A DNA stretch of 64,000 bases. Origin: Anaerostipes sp. Lineage in GTDB: Bacteria > Bacillota > Clostridia > Lachnospirales > Lachnospiraceae. The stretch's first letter is position 1; each line of letters begins with the position of its first letter. The notes under the pieces were generated by a model that was not told where the DNA came from, did not search any database, and was given only the letters and a program-made list of their open reading frames with translations. Location of the stretch: the NCBI RefSeq assembly GCF_018381315.1, contig NZ_JAGZSD010000004.1, forward strand, positions 257,379 through 321,378, in the 5' to 3' direction. The position numbers and the translations under genes are program-made. This document shows positions 1 to 8,949 of this stretch, in pieces.

Positions 1-44
1 TCTCCCTGATAGGATTTACAGACTGAGACAATTTTACTCCCCGG

Positions 45-962
45 TCAGCCTAAAAGCTCTAATCCGTGAACAGTGACCGCTGCTGTCACATGACAGGACT
101 GTCCCGGCACTTCCCCGTCCATATGATAATACTGGGGCTCTTCCATATAAAATTCCGCCCTGCGGCAGCGGAAGCTGTAAACGCCCGGGCAGCCTATATG
201 TTTCCCTGCCGGCACTTTCGTAAGAAGGGACGGCATCTTTCTTTTTGGAATTCCTGCCACAATACACAAGTCCAGAAACCCATCGTCCGGGACTGCATCC
301 GGAGAGAACTTCAGCCCTCCGCCCTCATAGGGCAGATTATGTATGGAGGCAAACAGAACATCATGAAATACCTCTTCCCTGGAGCCGTCCAACACCAAAC
401 GCATGGAAAACAGCTTTGCCGAAAGAAGGCCCCGCAGCCCGATTTCCAGATAAGTAAGTTTCCCAAGACGGATGCGGTTCAGAAATTTCTTACTTTTCGC
501 ATGATTCACCATGTGGCAGACCCGGGCATCATATCCGACACCGGAACTGACAAGAAAGCTGCCGGAAGAACCGTCTTTTGCACAGAGATTTCCCACATCA
601 AGCGGTCTTGAACTTCTGCCTGAGACAATGGCTCTGACTCTTTCCATGGGATCTGATGAATATCCGATTCCCCTGGCAAAATCATTGCCCGAGCCTGCCG
701 GAATAAAGGCCAGTTTGGCTTCTGTTCCTTTTTTCATCCCTGAAACAGTCTCATGCAGCGTTCCGTCACCTCCTACAACCACAATCACATCCGGACGGTG
801 CCTGTTCGTTATCTGCACTGCAAACTTTTGGGCATCACCCTCTCCTCTGGTCAGCAGCTCACAAAAGTCAATGCTTTCTTTCAGAAGATACTCTTTCATT
901 TCTCTCCAGAAGCGGATTCCCTTTCGGGAGCCTGCGTTGGGATTCACAATAAAATAATACAT
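45..962 (-). CDS. Diacylglycerol/lipid kinase, YegS/DagK family
   Basis: This gene encodes an ATP-dependent lipid kinase of the diacylglycerol kinase catalytic family, which acts on membrane lipids such as diacylglycerol during phospholipid recycling. The N-terminus IVNPNAGS and the nucleotide-binding loop VVVGGDGTLHE are the family hallmarks, followed by PAGSGNDFARG. The length, about 305 residues, is usual for YegS/DagK. An in-frame ATG lies four codons upstream at 974, but the start at 962 is preferred because AGGAGG sits just before it and the protein then begins right at the conserved core. It lies downstream of purB on the same strand, separated by a hairpin terminator, so it is probably transcribed separately or by read-through. 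The exact lipid substrate cannot be read from sequence. Confidence 0.9.
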   Translation of the reverse strand: MYYFIVNPNAGSRKGIRFWREMKEYLLKESIDFCELLTRGEGDAQKFAVQITNRHRPDVIVVVGGDGTLHETVSGMKKGTEAKLAFIPAGSGNDFARGIGYSSDPMERVRAIVSGRSSRPLDVGNLCAKDGSSGSFLVSSGVGYDARVCHMVNHAKSKKFLNRIRLGKLTYLEIGLRGLLSAKLFSMRLVLDGSREEVFHDVLFASIHNLPYEGGGLKFSPDAVPDDGFLDLCIVAGIPKRKMPSLLTKVPAGKHIGCPGVYSFRCRRAEFYMEEPQYYHMDGEVPGQSCHVTAAVTVHGLELLG

Positions 963-982
963 ACTCCTCCTCATATAAACAG

Positions 983-1009
983 AAAAGCCCCTTTTAAAAA
1001 GGAGCTTTT
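983..1009 (-). terminator. Rho-independent terminator of the purC-purF-purB operon
   Basis: On the minus strand AAAAGCTCC and GGGGCTTTT arms pair around a T/A-rich loop, followed by further T residues. It lies 20 bases past the purB stop and just before the lipid kinase start, so it should end the purine transcript. Confidence 0.7.
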
Positions 1010-1028
1010 CATTATATAAATATAAATA

Positions 1029-2459
1029 CTATACTGTGATCTCTGCTGTCATACCGAGCATGTCTTTGTTCTCATCCAGTATCGGCTGAATCACTTCTTT
1101 GACGAATTCTTCCGTCTGCTGCGGTGCACGGCCCACAAAATTCTTTGGTTCCATGATCGCTTCCAACTGTTCCATCGTCATTCCGAAAGACGGATCAGCA
1201 GCGATCCTCTCCAACAGATCGTTTTCTTTTCCCTCTTCTTTGACTACCTTTCCTGCAGCCATGGAATGCACACGGATCTTCTCGTGGAGTTCCTGACGGT
1301 CTCCGCCTGCTTTCACCGCATCCATCATAATATTCTCTGTTGCCATAAACGGAAGCTCTTTCATGAGACGGCTTTCAATAACCTTAGGATATACCACAAG
1401 GCCGTCCACTACGTTCAGGTAAAGATCCAGGATGCCGTCAACGGCAAGGAATCCTTCCGGTACGGAAAGACGTTTATTGGCAGAATCATCCAGAGTTCTC
1501 TCAAACCACTGGGTAGACGCAACCAAAGCCGGGTTCATAGCGTCAGAAATCACGTAATCAGCCAGAGAGGCCATACGTTCACTTCTCATAGGATTTCTCT
1601 TATATGCCATAGCAGAGGAACCGATCTGGTTCTTCTCAAACGGCTCTTCCACTTCTTTTAAATGCTGAAGAAGGCGGATATCATTGGAAAACTTATGGGC
1701 AGACTGTGCAATACCGCTTAAGACATTCAGCACTCTGGAATCGATCTTCCTTGAATATGTCTGTCCGGATACCGGCTGGCACTTCTCATATCCCATTTTT
1801 TCAGCAATCATGCCGTCGATCTTTTTGATCGTCTCATGATCTCCTTCAAAGAGTTCTAAAAAGCTTGCCTGGGTCCCTGTAGTACCCTTAGAGCCAAGAA
1901 GCCGCATATTCTCAATAACATGATTCAGGTCTTCCAGATCATACACCAGATCCATCAGCCAAAGGCTTGCACGTTTTCCCACAGTTGTCGGCTGTGCCGG
2001 CTGGAAATGGGTAAAGCCAAGCGTCGGCAGATCCTTATATTCCATGGCGAATTTAGACAGCTCAGCGATTACATTTACAAGCTTTTTCTTCACAAGCTTC
2101 AGCGCCTCTGTCATGATGATAATGTCTGTATTATCTCCTACATAACAGGAAGTTGCCCCCAGGTGAATGATTCCCTTTGCGCCGGGGCACTGCTGACCGT
2201 AGGCATAGACATGAGACATAACATCATGGCGTACCAGCTTCTCACGCTCTTTAGCAACGTCATAGTTGATGTCATCGGCATGTTCTTTGAGCTCGTTAAT
2301 CTGCTCATCTGTAATAGAAAGTCCCAGCTCTTTTTCCACTTCTGCCAGGGCAATCCAAAGCTTCCTCCATGTTTTGAACTTCATATCCGGTGAAAAAACA
2401 TACTGCATCTCTTTGCTGGCATATCGTTCAGACAATGGGCTCTGATATTTATCGTTCAT
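1029..2459 (-). CDS. purB: Adenylosuccinate lyase
   Basis: Adenylosuccinate lyase removes fumarate from SAICAR and from adenylosuccinate, acting twice in purine synthesis. The 476-residue protein carries the fumarase/aspartase superfamily signature GSSAMAYKRNPMRSE, and the upstream segment GFTHFQPAQPTT with the catalytic histidine region. It begins MNDKYQSPLSERYAS, typical of the longer clostridial/eukaryote-like PurB form of about 475 residues rather than the 430-residue Bacillus form. It is the last gene of a same-strand purC-purF-purB set, starting 12 bases after purF, and is followed by a hairpin terminator. Assignment is secure. Confidence 0.97.
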   Translation of the reverse strand: MNDKYQSPLSERYASKEMQYVFSPDMKFKTWRKLWIALAEVEKELGLSITDEQINELKEHADDINYDVAKEREKLVRHDVMSHVYAYGQQCPGAKGIIHLGATSCYVGDNTDIIIMTEALKLVKKKLVNVIAELSKFAMEYKDLPTLGFTHFQPAQPTTVGKRASLWLMDLVYDLEDLNHVIENMRLLGSKGTTGTQASFLELFEGDHETIKKIDGMIAEKMGYEKCQPVSGQTYSRKIDSRVLNVLSGIAQSAHKFSNDIRLLQHLKEVEEPFEKNQIGSSAMAYKRNPMRSERMASLADYVISDAMNPALVASTQWFERTLDDSANKRLSVPEGFLAVDGILDLYLNVVDGLVVYPKVIESRLMKELPFMATENIMMDAVKAGGDRQELHEKIRVHSMAAGKVVKEEGKENDLLERIAADPSFGMTMEQLEAIMEPKNFVGRAPQQTEEFVKEVIQPILDENKDMLGMTAEITV

Positions 2460-2471
2460 GAATTCATCTCC

Positions 2472-3902
2472 TTATTCGTCATATTCTCCGCGGATATCTT
2501 CCTTCGGCGGCTCCATCGGATACTTTCCTGTAAAACATCCTTTGCAGATCGGCAGTCCCTCTGAGAGCTGCTCTAACCGCTCAGTCTTAAGATACCCCAG
2601 ACTGTCCGCACCGATCACCTTACAGATCTCGTCAATGCTGCGGTTATAGGCTATCAGCTGTTCTCTGGCCGGAACATCTGTCCCAAAATAGCAAGGCCAT
2701 AAAAACGGAGGCGAACTGATCCTTACATGGACCTCTTTCGCACCTGCATCCCTGAGCATTGATATGATCCGGTCACTGGTCGTTCCCCGGACGATCGAAT
2801 CATCGATCATGATAACTCTCTTTCCTTTTACGGATTCTTTCAGTACGTTCAGTTTTACCTGAACACTGGATTCTCTGCTGCTCTGCTTCGGTTTGATGAA
2901 AGTACGTCCCACGTAGGTATTCTTTACAAAAGCTGTCCCGTACGGAATTCCGGATTCCAGTGAATACCCAAGTGCTGCCGCATTTCCGGATTCGGGCACT
3001 CCCACTACTACATCGGCCTCCACCGGCGAATCCACTGCCAGATACTTGCCGGCCTTAAGCCTGGATTCATAGACACTGACTCCGTCGATGCAGCTGTCCG
3101 GCCGTGCAAAATAAATATACTCAAATATACATCTTGCCGCTTCTCCCTTCGGCAGACACATGCTGCAGTCGGACTGAATGCCGTCCTTGGTGATCGTCAC
3201 AATCTCTCCCGGCTCCACATCACGGACAAACTCTGCGCCCACGGTATCCAGTGCACAGGTCTCGGATGCCAGAATATAGGCATTGTCTCTTTTTCCAATA
3301 CAGAGCGGCTTAAAACCATAAGGATCCCTTGCCCCGATCAGCTTTCTCGGAGACATGACAACCAGGGAATAGGCCCCTTTTATCTTCCGTATTGCTTTTG
3401 CCACTGCATCCTCCACACTGTGAGTATTCACTCTCTCCCGTGCGATATGATAAGCGATCACTTCTGAATCAATCGTAGTCTGAAAGATCGCCCCGGAATA
3501 TTCAAGCTCATGTCTTAATTCCAGAGCATTGATCAAGTTGCCGTTGTGGGCCAGACCCAAAGTTCCTTTGACATAATTTAATACCAGGGGCTGCGCATTC
3601 TCAGGGCAGCTTTGTCCCGCGGTGGAATATCTTACATGACCGACTCCAATGTCTCCCTTCAGTTCTCCTAAAGAATCCTGGGTAAAGACTTCGTTGCAAA
3701 GCCCCATCCCTTTCTTAGAAGAAACCTTTCCTTTCGGACCGTTGGTATCGGAAACTGCAATCCCGCAGCTTTCCTGTCCCCGGTGCTGCAGTGCAAATAA
3801 ACCATAATAAATTGTAGAAGCTACGTCGTTGCCGTCGAAATCATAGACCCCGAAGACCCCGCACTCCTCTCCTAACTTGTCAAACCGTTCTCTGTCCATC
3901 AT
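2472..3902 (-). CDS. purF: Amidophosphoribosyltransferase (glutamine PRPP amidotransferase)
   Basis: PurF makes 5-phosphoribosylamine from PRPP and glutamine, the first committed step of purine synthesis. An N-terminal Ntn-hydrolase glutaminase domain begins at the cysteine of EECGVFGVYDFDG; the roughly 13 residues before it are the propeptide that is removed to free the catalytic Cys. The PRPP loop VIMIDDSIVRGTT lies in the C-terminal phosphoribosyltransferase domain, and late cysteines (ICKGCFTGKYP) match the [4Fe-4S]-bearing Bacillus-type enzyme. The start is the ATG at 3902 after GAGAGG; a second ATG follows at once. It lies between purC and purB, with 15 bases to the end of purC. Confidence 0.97.
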   Translation of the reverse strand: MMDRERFDKLGEECGVFGVYDFDGNDVASTIYYGLFALQHRGQESCGIAVSDTNGPKGKVSSKKGMGLCNEVFTQDSLGELKGDIGVGHVRYSTAGQSCPENAQPLVLNYVKGTLGLAHNGNLINALELRHELEYSGAIFQTTIDSEVIAYHIARERVNTHSVEDAVAKAIRKIKGAYSLVVMSPRKLIGARDPYGFKPLCIGKRDNAYILASETCALDTVGAEFVRDVEPGEIVTITKDGIQSDCSMCLPKGEAARCIFEYIYFARPDSCIDGVSVYESRLKAGKYLAVDSPVEADVVVGVPESGNAAALGYSLESGIPYGTAFVKNTYVGRTFIKPKQSSRESSVQVKLNVLKESVKGKRVIMIDDSIVRGTTSDRIISMLRDAGAKEVHVRISSPPFLWPCYFGTDVPAREQLIAYNRSIDEICKVIGADSLGYLKTERLEQLSEGLPICKGCFTGKYPMEPPKEDIRGEYDE

Positions 3903-3917
3903 CAAGCCTCTCTATAA

Positions 3918-4622
3918 TTATAAACCAAGTCTTCTGTATACTTCCTCGTATGCTTCTTCTACGTCACCTAAATCTCTGCGGAAGCGGTCCTTGTCTAACT
4001 TCTGGTTTGTCTCTAAATCCCATAAACGGCATGTATCCGGAGAAATCTCATCAGCTAAAATCACTTCATCCTTATACCGTCCGAATTCGATCTTAAAGTC
4101 AACCAGCTTGATGCCGATCTTCTTGAATTCTTCGATCAGTGCCTCATTTACTTTAAATGCATATTCTGTAATGCGTTCCACTTCTTTGCGGTTAGAAATG
4201 CCGATTGCATAAGCAAAATACTCATTGATCAATGGATCGCCAAGATCATCATCTTTATAACTGAATTCAAGAGTAGGCTCCAGTAATTCAAACCCTTCTT
4301 CAATTCCAAGTCTTTTGGAAAAGCTTCCCGCTGCTACATTCCGGATAATAACTTCCAGCGGCACAATCTCAACCTTTTTTACAACAGTCTCACGGTCACT
4401 CAGTTCCTGAACATAATGAGTCGGCACACCTTTTTCTTCCAGCATTTTGAACATGTAGTTGGACATGCGGTTATTTACAACACCTTTTCCGAGAATGGTT
4501 CCTTTTTTCTCACCGTTAAATGCTGTGGCATCATCTTTATAGTCGACAATTAATAAGTCCGGATCTTCCGTTGTGAATACTTTTTTGGCTTTTCCTTCAT
4601 ATAATAATTCTTGTTTCTCCAT
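3918..4622 (-). CDS. purC: SAICAR synthetase (phosphoribosylaminoimidazole-succinocarboxamide synthase)
   Basis: PurC joins aspartate to CAIR using ATP, giving SAICAR. The 234-residue protein begins MEKQELLYEGKAKKVF and carries the family motifs VPLEVIIRNVAAGSF and LVDFKIEFGR, then DEISPDTCRLWD. The reading frame is open further upstream, but the start at 4622 is fixed by the conserved N-terminus and by AAGGAG six bases before the ATG. It is the first gene of the purC-purF-purB operon; the product of PurC is a substrate of PurB, two genes downstream. The leader contains a sigma-A-like promoter and a small CCTCC/GGAGG hairpin near 4659-4673; no purine riboswitch was recognised. Confidence 0.97.
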   Translation of the reverse strand: MEKQELLYEGKAKKVFTTEDPDLLIVDYKDDATAFNGEKKGTILGKGVVNNRMSNYMFKMLEEKGVPTHYVQELSDRETVVKKVEIVPLEVIIRNVAAGSFSKRLGIEEGFELLEPTLEFSYKDDDLGDPLINEYFAYAIGISNRKEVERITEYAFKVNEALIEEFKKIGIKLVDFKIEFGRYKDEVILADEISPDTCRLWDLETNQKLDKDRFRRDLGDVEEAYEEVYRRLGL

Positions 4623-4683
4623 GTCAATCTCCTTTATTCTTCTGCTTTTACTGCACTTCCTCCATGCCGGAGGTTCCTCACAA

Positions 4684-4712
4684 ATAGTATCACATATAAA
4701 AAACCAGTGCAA
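4684..4712 (-). promoter_or_regulatory. Putative sigma-A promoter of purC-purF-purB
   Basis: On the minus strand TTGCAC is followed, after 17 bases, by TACTAT, about 60 bases before purC. The -35 hexamer lies inside the terminator hairpin of the upstream glycosidase gene. Assigned by consensus match only. Confidence 0.5.
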
Positions 4713-4730
4713 TATCTTCTATTACACTGA
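4698..4730 (-). terminator. Terminator of the GH3 glycosidase gene
   Basis: CAGTG(T)AATA and TATTGCACTG arms with a five-base loop are followed by GGTTTTTT on the minus strand, 26 bases past the stop codon. T residues also follow on the plus strand. Confidence 0.65.
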
Positions 4731-4755
4731 TTTTTATTTTTCGACATACAAAAAA

Positions 4756-5955
4756 TTATTGGTTATCCTCAAGAAGCTTTGTATCCGGAGGGATCACACC
4801 TCTCTTGAGCTTGGTATAGATGATCCGCCTTACAGCCTTGTCAACTGCAGATTCCTTAATCCTGCCGCTCTTTACCGCACTTTTTACTGCTTTCACTGCC
4901 GCACCCAGATCCTCCGGCATGACTACCATGTTTACACCTGCCTGCACTGCTTTCACGGCGGCTTCCCCGGAAGTATAGTTCTCAGTGATGGAATTCATGT
5001 TCATGGCATCGGTGAGGATCAATCCGTCATACTCCAGCTCATCCCTTAAAATATCAGATATGACCCGTTTGCTTAAACTGCACGGCTCCTTCTCGTCAGT
5101 CACATTGGTAAGGATCAGATGAGAAACCATCACTGCATCTGCGTCTGCATCCATACCGCTTTCAAATGGAAGAAACTCTTTCTTCCGCAGTTCCTGAATC
5201 GTCTGTTTTGTATCCACCGGTCCCCTGTGCGTATCCCCCAGAGCATCGCCGCTTCCCGGAAAATGCTTGAGTGTGGCTGAGATCTGCTGCTTCTGCATAC
5301 TTTTTACAAGCGTCTTTACAATAGAAGCAACCTCTTTGGCATCGGAACCGAAGGCCCGGTTTCCAACTTCTGTGTTGTTCTTATTGGAGAGTACATCTGC
5401 CACCGGCGCCAGATTCATATTAACTCCGAGGGCCTTGAGCTGCCGGCTCTGTTCCTTCCCCATCTTGGCGATCTGCTGGTCCGTATAAGTCTCTCCGATC
5501 TCTTTGGCGTCAGGGTATTGGGTGACTGCATCCGGAAGCTTGGACGCAATTCTGGATACCGTCCCTCCCTCTTCATCTGCAGCTATAAACAGCGGCACAT
5601 GAGATGCATTCTGAAGATCCTGTGTCAGCTTAGTGAGCTGCTTTTTGGAGACAACATTCTTGGAAAAAAGAAGGATGCCCCCTACAGGATACTTCTTCAT
5701 AGTTTTTTTCATCGCACTTGTGACTTTCGTCTGTTTTTTGCTCCCTGAACTTTCCAGTGAATACACAGACACCATAAAAAGCTGTCCGATCTTTTGGTTC
5801 AGAGACAGATCCTTTGTGATATCCTTTGCCATTCCCTGCAGAGTGGCCTCGTCCAGGTCTTCTGTTTTCGTATAATCCTTTTTACCGTCAATGTTGCAGC
5901 CGCATAACAAAAGACAGAGTGCCAGCAGCATGCATATAATACGTCTTCTCATCAT
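4756..5955 (-). CDS. GH3 family beta-N-acetylhexosaminidase-like lipoprotein
   Basis: This is a secreted glycoside hydrolase family 3 enzyme of the NagZ type, which cleaves N-acetylglucosamine from peptidoglycan fragments. An N-terminal lipoprotein signal ends in the lipobox LLCGC, so the mature protein should be tethered outside the membrane. The motif KHFPGSGD...DTHRGP carries the Asp-His pair used by NagZ enzymes for acid/base catalysis, and LILTDAMNM carries the predicted nucleophile aspartate. The start at 5955 is favoured over the ATG at 5970 because AAAGGA precedes it and the predicted transcription start falls almost on the upstream ATG. About 399 residues, a single-domain form. It is monocistronic, with its own promoter and terminator. 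Confidence 0.9.
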   Translation of the reverse strand: MMRRRIICMLLALCLLLCGCNIDGKKDYTKTEDLDEATLQGMAKDITKDLSLNQKIGQLFMVSVYSLESSGSKKQTKVTSAMKKTMKKYPVGGILLFSKNVVSKKQLTKLTQDLQNASHVPLFIAADEEGGTVSRIASKLPDAVTQYPDAKEIGETYTDQQIAKMGKEQSRQLKALGVNMNLAPVADVLSNKNNTEVGNRAFGSDAKEVASIVKTLVKSMQKQQISATLKHFPGSGDALGDTHRGPVDTKQTIQELRKKEFLPFESGMDADADAVMVSHLILTNVTDEKEPCSLSKRVISDILRDELEYDGLILTDAMNMNSITENYTSGEAAVKAVQAGVNMVVMPEDLGAAVKAVKSAVKSGRIKESAVDKAVRRIIYTKLKRGVIPPDTKLLEDNQ

Positions 5956-5979
5956 AGAAATTCCTTTCATCGTGAGATT

Positions 5980-6008
5980 ATTATAGCATGAATCGGCATC
6001 TCTGTCAT
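5980..6008 (-). promoter_or_regulatory. Sigma-A promoter of the GH3 glycosidase gene
   Basis: ATGACA, 17 bases and a perfect TATAAT on the minus strand. Transcription should begin near 5973, which makes the ATG at 5955 the likelier start codon. Confidence 0.7.
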
Positions 6009-6034
6009 TGTCCGTAATTTTAAAACTTTGTGTC

Positions 6035-8173
6035 CTACGGAAGGGTCGGGAACAGGATCATAGCTTTGAACTGGTCACCGTCAATCTCGATCTTAAATTC
6101 TCCCCCGCAGTTTGCAGTAAAACTGTCTGCAATGGAGAGTCCCAGTCCGTTTCCTTCACTGGTTCTGGATTTTTCACCTCTGTAGAACCGCTCCATGATC
6201 TCTTCCTCAGTAAAATCCATTTCATAAGCGGAAGTATTCTGAACCGTCAGACAAACTTTGTTTCCCATATTGGAGATGGTAACAAAAATCCTTGTTCCTT
6301 TCAGAGAATACTTCAGCGCATTTTCAAGTACATTCTGCACCACACGGTACATGCGGTTTACATCGCCCTTAAATTTTGTGTGATCTGCCTCGCACTGGAA
6401 CCGCACCTTAAATCCTGCCTCTTCAATCTGACCGCTCATATCCTCCAGCGTCTGTTCCATCAATTTCTTAAGGTCCATAGGCTCCAATGTGACCTTAGCT
6501 TCTCCGCTGGTAGATTTTGCAAGCTCAAACAGATCAGCTATGGTATTTTTCAGCCTCTCCGTTTTCTGGTTCAGGATCTTCACATAATCTCTGGCTTCCT
6601 GAGACAGTGTTTCGTCTCTGTTCAGCAGGTCCACATAACTTATGATTGATGTCAGCGGCGTTTTCAGGTCATGGGATACATTTGTAATCAAATCGATCTT
6701 CATGCGTTCCCCTTTCATCTGATCCTGAAGAGATTTATCCAGGCCGCTTCCGATATTGCTCAGCTGTTTTGACGCATTATAGTAAAGTGATTCTCTTGGG
6801 ATATCCGCATCGGCTTTCAGATCTCCCTCAGAGATCCGTTCAATCTGACGGATCAGTCTGCCCAGATCCTTCTGCTGCTTCGCCAGTTCATCAAAGTGTT
6901 CCCCCAGATATTTCATTCCCAGAACGCTGATGCAGATGGCGATCACTGCCAGCAGCGGCGACCACCCGATCATAAACAGTCCCGCAAAGAAAATGGCAAG
7001 CATCAGATATTTACCCCTGCGATAGATGGAAAGCCGTTCCACCGCCAGACGGTCTGCAAACTCCAGCGCCTGTTTTTCTGCCTCTCTTCTCTGCCTGTTT
7101 CTCTGATACCATCTCCGTATCGTACCCACGCAGAAGGTATGCTCTAAAAACGTTCCGTCTTTTAAACGCCACACGGTTGTCTGCAGACAGATCGAAAGTA
7201 TGATTCCGATTACCAGCAGCACGATCCCCGCAAATGTCATAATCGGGATCAGTTCTTCCTGCTGCAGGGCTCCGATTGATGCCGCTGCCACCGTTCCGGT
7301 GGCCAGAAAGATTCCAAACCCTATGACACAGAGAATCACCTCATACCAGATATGATCCAAGTTTTTAAAGAACCGGGCACGGCTCTTCTGAAGTGCAAAC
7401 AGCACTGACAGAGCAAGTATACCCAAAACCTCTGCTCCCAGCAAAATGGACATTCTGACCATCAGAGCCTTCCTCATATCAGGAAATGTTTTATAATGCT
7501 GTTCCAGAGCATTATAGTATCCGTCGTAGAAGCCAACCTCAATCACTGCGGATTCCAGCCTCTGCTGCTTGGCATCATCGATATAAAATGTCTGCGGAAG
7601 AGACAGGCTCCCCCCGTTCATGCTGCTTCCGCTGATATTATAAAAATCAGACGGAGACATAATATTTTCTTCATAATCATCGTAGCTGTCATCCGTACTT
7701 GCATTGCTGGAATATTTGGCCTTAATGCTTTGGTTCGGATTCAGTCCATATCCAAGGGTATCATTCCTGTTGATCACGATCTTTTTTATGAACTTTGGTT
7801 TCCGCTTTTCAGTTTCTCCGGTACCGTAAGATTTCGTTTTGGCTTTTTTGCCATAGGGCTGGACCGTAAGTTTAGCCTTGACAAAAATCTCTTTTTCAAG
7901 ATTGGACGGCAGCTCTGATTCAACTCCGTCATAGTTGCTGTCTGAAAGATTGTTTTCTGTCACCCATTTGTTTAAAATCCGCTGGACTGCCTGCATATAG
8001 TATTCGGAATCTTCCATCCGCTCACCTTTTTTGATCGTTGTAAAATCCAGCCCGTCATTATAATTATCCATGGAATGCATCTGATAAATACCAAACAGCA
8101 CTCCTCCTACCATGGCTATGATCACCGCAGCGATCAGCCCGCTGTTAATCCATCTTTTCCATCTTGTATCCAA
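6035..8173 (-). CDS. Membrane sensor histidine kinase
   Basis: A 712-residue sensor kinase. The first membrane segment (about residues 12-30) is followed by an extracellular region of some 210 residues, then a membrane block (about 242-262, 277-299, 311-330 and 388-419). The dimerisation/phosphoacceptor domain follows, with His501 in NVSHDLKTPLTSI, then a HATPase domain ending GNGLGLSIADS. The extracellular part is rich in Ser, Asp and Tyr and resembles no sensor family I recognise. The reading frame starts with TTG at 8173, inside the end of the response regulator gene, implying translational coupling; GGGGA lies only a few bases before it, so the start is less certain than the rest. The signal is unknown. 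It forms a pair with the regulator at 8145-8855. Confidence 0.9.
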   Translation of the reverse strand: MDTRWKRWINSGLIAAVIIAMVGGVLFGIYQMHSMDNYNDGLDFTTIKKGERMEDSEYYMQAVQRILNKWVTENNLSDSNYDGVESELPSNLEKEIFVKAKLTVQPYGKKAKTKSYGTGETEKRKPKFIKKIVINRNDTLGYGLNPNQSIKAKYSSNASTDDSYDDYEENIMSPSDFYNISGSSMNGGSLSLPQTFYIDDAKQQRLESAVIEVGFYDGYYNALEQHYKTFPDMRKALMVRMSILLGAEVLGILALSVLFALQKSRARFFKNLDHIWYEVILCVIGFGIFLATGTVAAASIGALQQEELIPIMTFAGIVLLVIGIILSICLQTTVWRLKDGTFLEHTFCVGTIRRWYQRNRQRREAEKQALEFADRLAVERLSIYRRGKYLMLAIFFAGLFMIGWSPLLAVIAICISVLGMKYLGEHFDELAKQQKDLGRLIRQIERISEGDLKADADIPRESLYYNASKQLSNIGSGLDKSLQDQMKGERMKIDLITNVSHDLKTPLTSIISYVDLLNRDETLSQEARDYVKILNQKTERLKNTIADLFELAKSTSGEAKVTLEPMDLKKLMEQTLEDMSGQIEEAGFKVRFQCEADHTKFKGDVNRMYRVVQNVLENALKYSLKGTRIFVTISNMGNKVCLTVQNTSAYEMDFTEEEIMERFYRGEKSRTSEGNGLGLSIADSFTANCGGEFKIEIDGDQFKAMILFPTLP

Positions 8174-8855
8174 TTCCCCATACCACCTTTAAATATTTTG
8201 GATTCTTCGGATCAATCTCAATCTTTTCACGGATCCTCCGAATATGAACCATTACTGTGTTTTCTGTTGCATAAGCTGCTTCCTCCCAGACTCTTTCATA
8301 GATTTCCTCTGCTGAAAAAACTCTGCCGGGATGCTTCATCAAAAGATTCAGAATTTTAAACTCTGTAGCTGTAACCTTAACCGATTCTCCGTCCACATAA
8401 ATGCATTTGCCGTCCAGGTCAAGCACCAGGCCTCCGAGGGTGAGCTGGTTCTTCTCCTCCTTTTCTGCCCCTGTCTTGCTGCCAAGCTGTAGATATCTGC
8501 GGAGCTGGGATTTCACTCTGGCCACAAGCTCATCCGGACGGAACGGCTTGCTGACATAATCATCGGCTCCCATGGAGAGTCCCAGAATTTTGTCGCTTTC
8601 CTCTGTCTTTGCAGATAAAATAATGATCGGGATATTTTTGCTCTCCCTGATCTTCATTGTAGCGGAAAGCCCATCCATGCCCGGCATCATAATGTCAATG
8701 ATTAAAAGCTGGATATCCTGCTCCACAAGCACATCCAGAGCTTCCAGCCCGTTGTAAGCCGGAACTACCTTATAACCCTCCAGTTCCAGGCGCTTTTTAA
8801 TTGCCCCCACAATTTCTCTGTCATCATCTACTACTAAAATCCTGGGCTGTGTCAT
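8145..8855 (-). CDS. OmpR/PhoB family response regulator
   Basis: A 236-residue DNA-binding response regulator, partner of the downstream kinase, which it overlaps by 29 bases. The receiver domain has the acidic pair Asp10-Asp11 (VVDDDRE), phosphoacceptor Asp54 (LLIIDIMMPGMDG) and the conserved lysine in DYVSKPF. The C-terminal winged helix carries EFKILNLLMKHPGRVFSAEEIYERVW and ends GIGYKMEK. The start at 8855 is chosen because AGGAGG lies six bases upstream and the protein then begins at the receiver core, rather than at an in-frame start 13 codons earlier. A nine-base direct repeat in the leader may be its own binding site. VanR-like by general appearance; the target genes are not known. 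Confidence 0.93.
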   Translation of the reverse strand: MTQPRILVVDDDREIVGAIKKRLELEGYKVVPAYNGLEALDVLVEQDIQLLIIDIMMPGMDGLSATMKIRESKNIPIIILSAKTEESDKILGLSMGADDYVSKPFRPDELVARVKSQLRRYLQLGSKTGAEKEEKNQLTLGGLVLDLDGKCIYVDGESVKVTATEFKILNLLMKHPGRVFSAEEIYERVWEEAAYATENTVMVHIRRIREKIEIDPKNPKYLKVVWGIGYKMEKMD

Positions 8856-8895
8856 AATCTTCCTCCTCTTTCTTTCATAGTCACAGTGTATCACT

Positions 8896-8927
8896 CAATT
8901 CTGAGTTTTCCTTAAACACAATTCTGA
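8896..8927. repeat. Direct repeat CAATTCTGA, 23-bp period, upstream of the regulator gene
   Basis: CAATTCTGA occurs at 8896-8904 and again at 8919-8927, two helical turns apart, in the leader of the response regulator-kinase operon. OmpR-family regulators bind direct repeats on one face of DNA, so autoregulation is possible. This rests on pattern alone. Confidence 0.3.
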
Positions 8928-8949
8928 AAAAAATCTTACAATCTCTGTT

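Noticed and set aside
4640..4755. Purine riboswitch before purC
   Set aside because: The leader is too short after the predicted promoter and lacks the conserved purine aptamer core; only a small hairpin is present.
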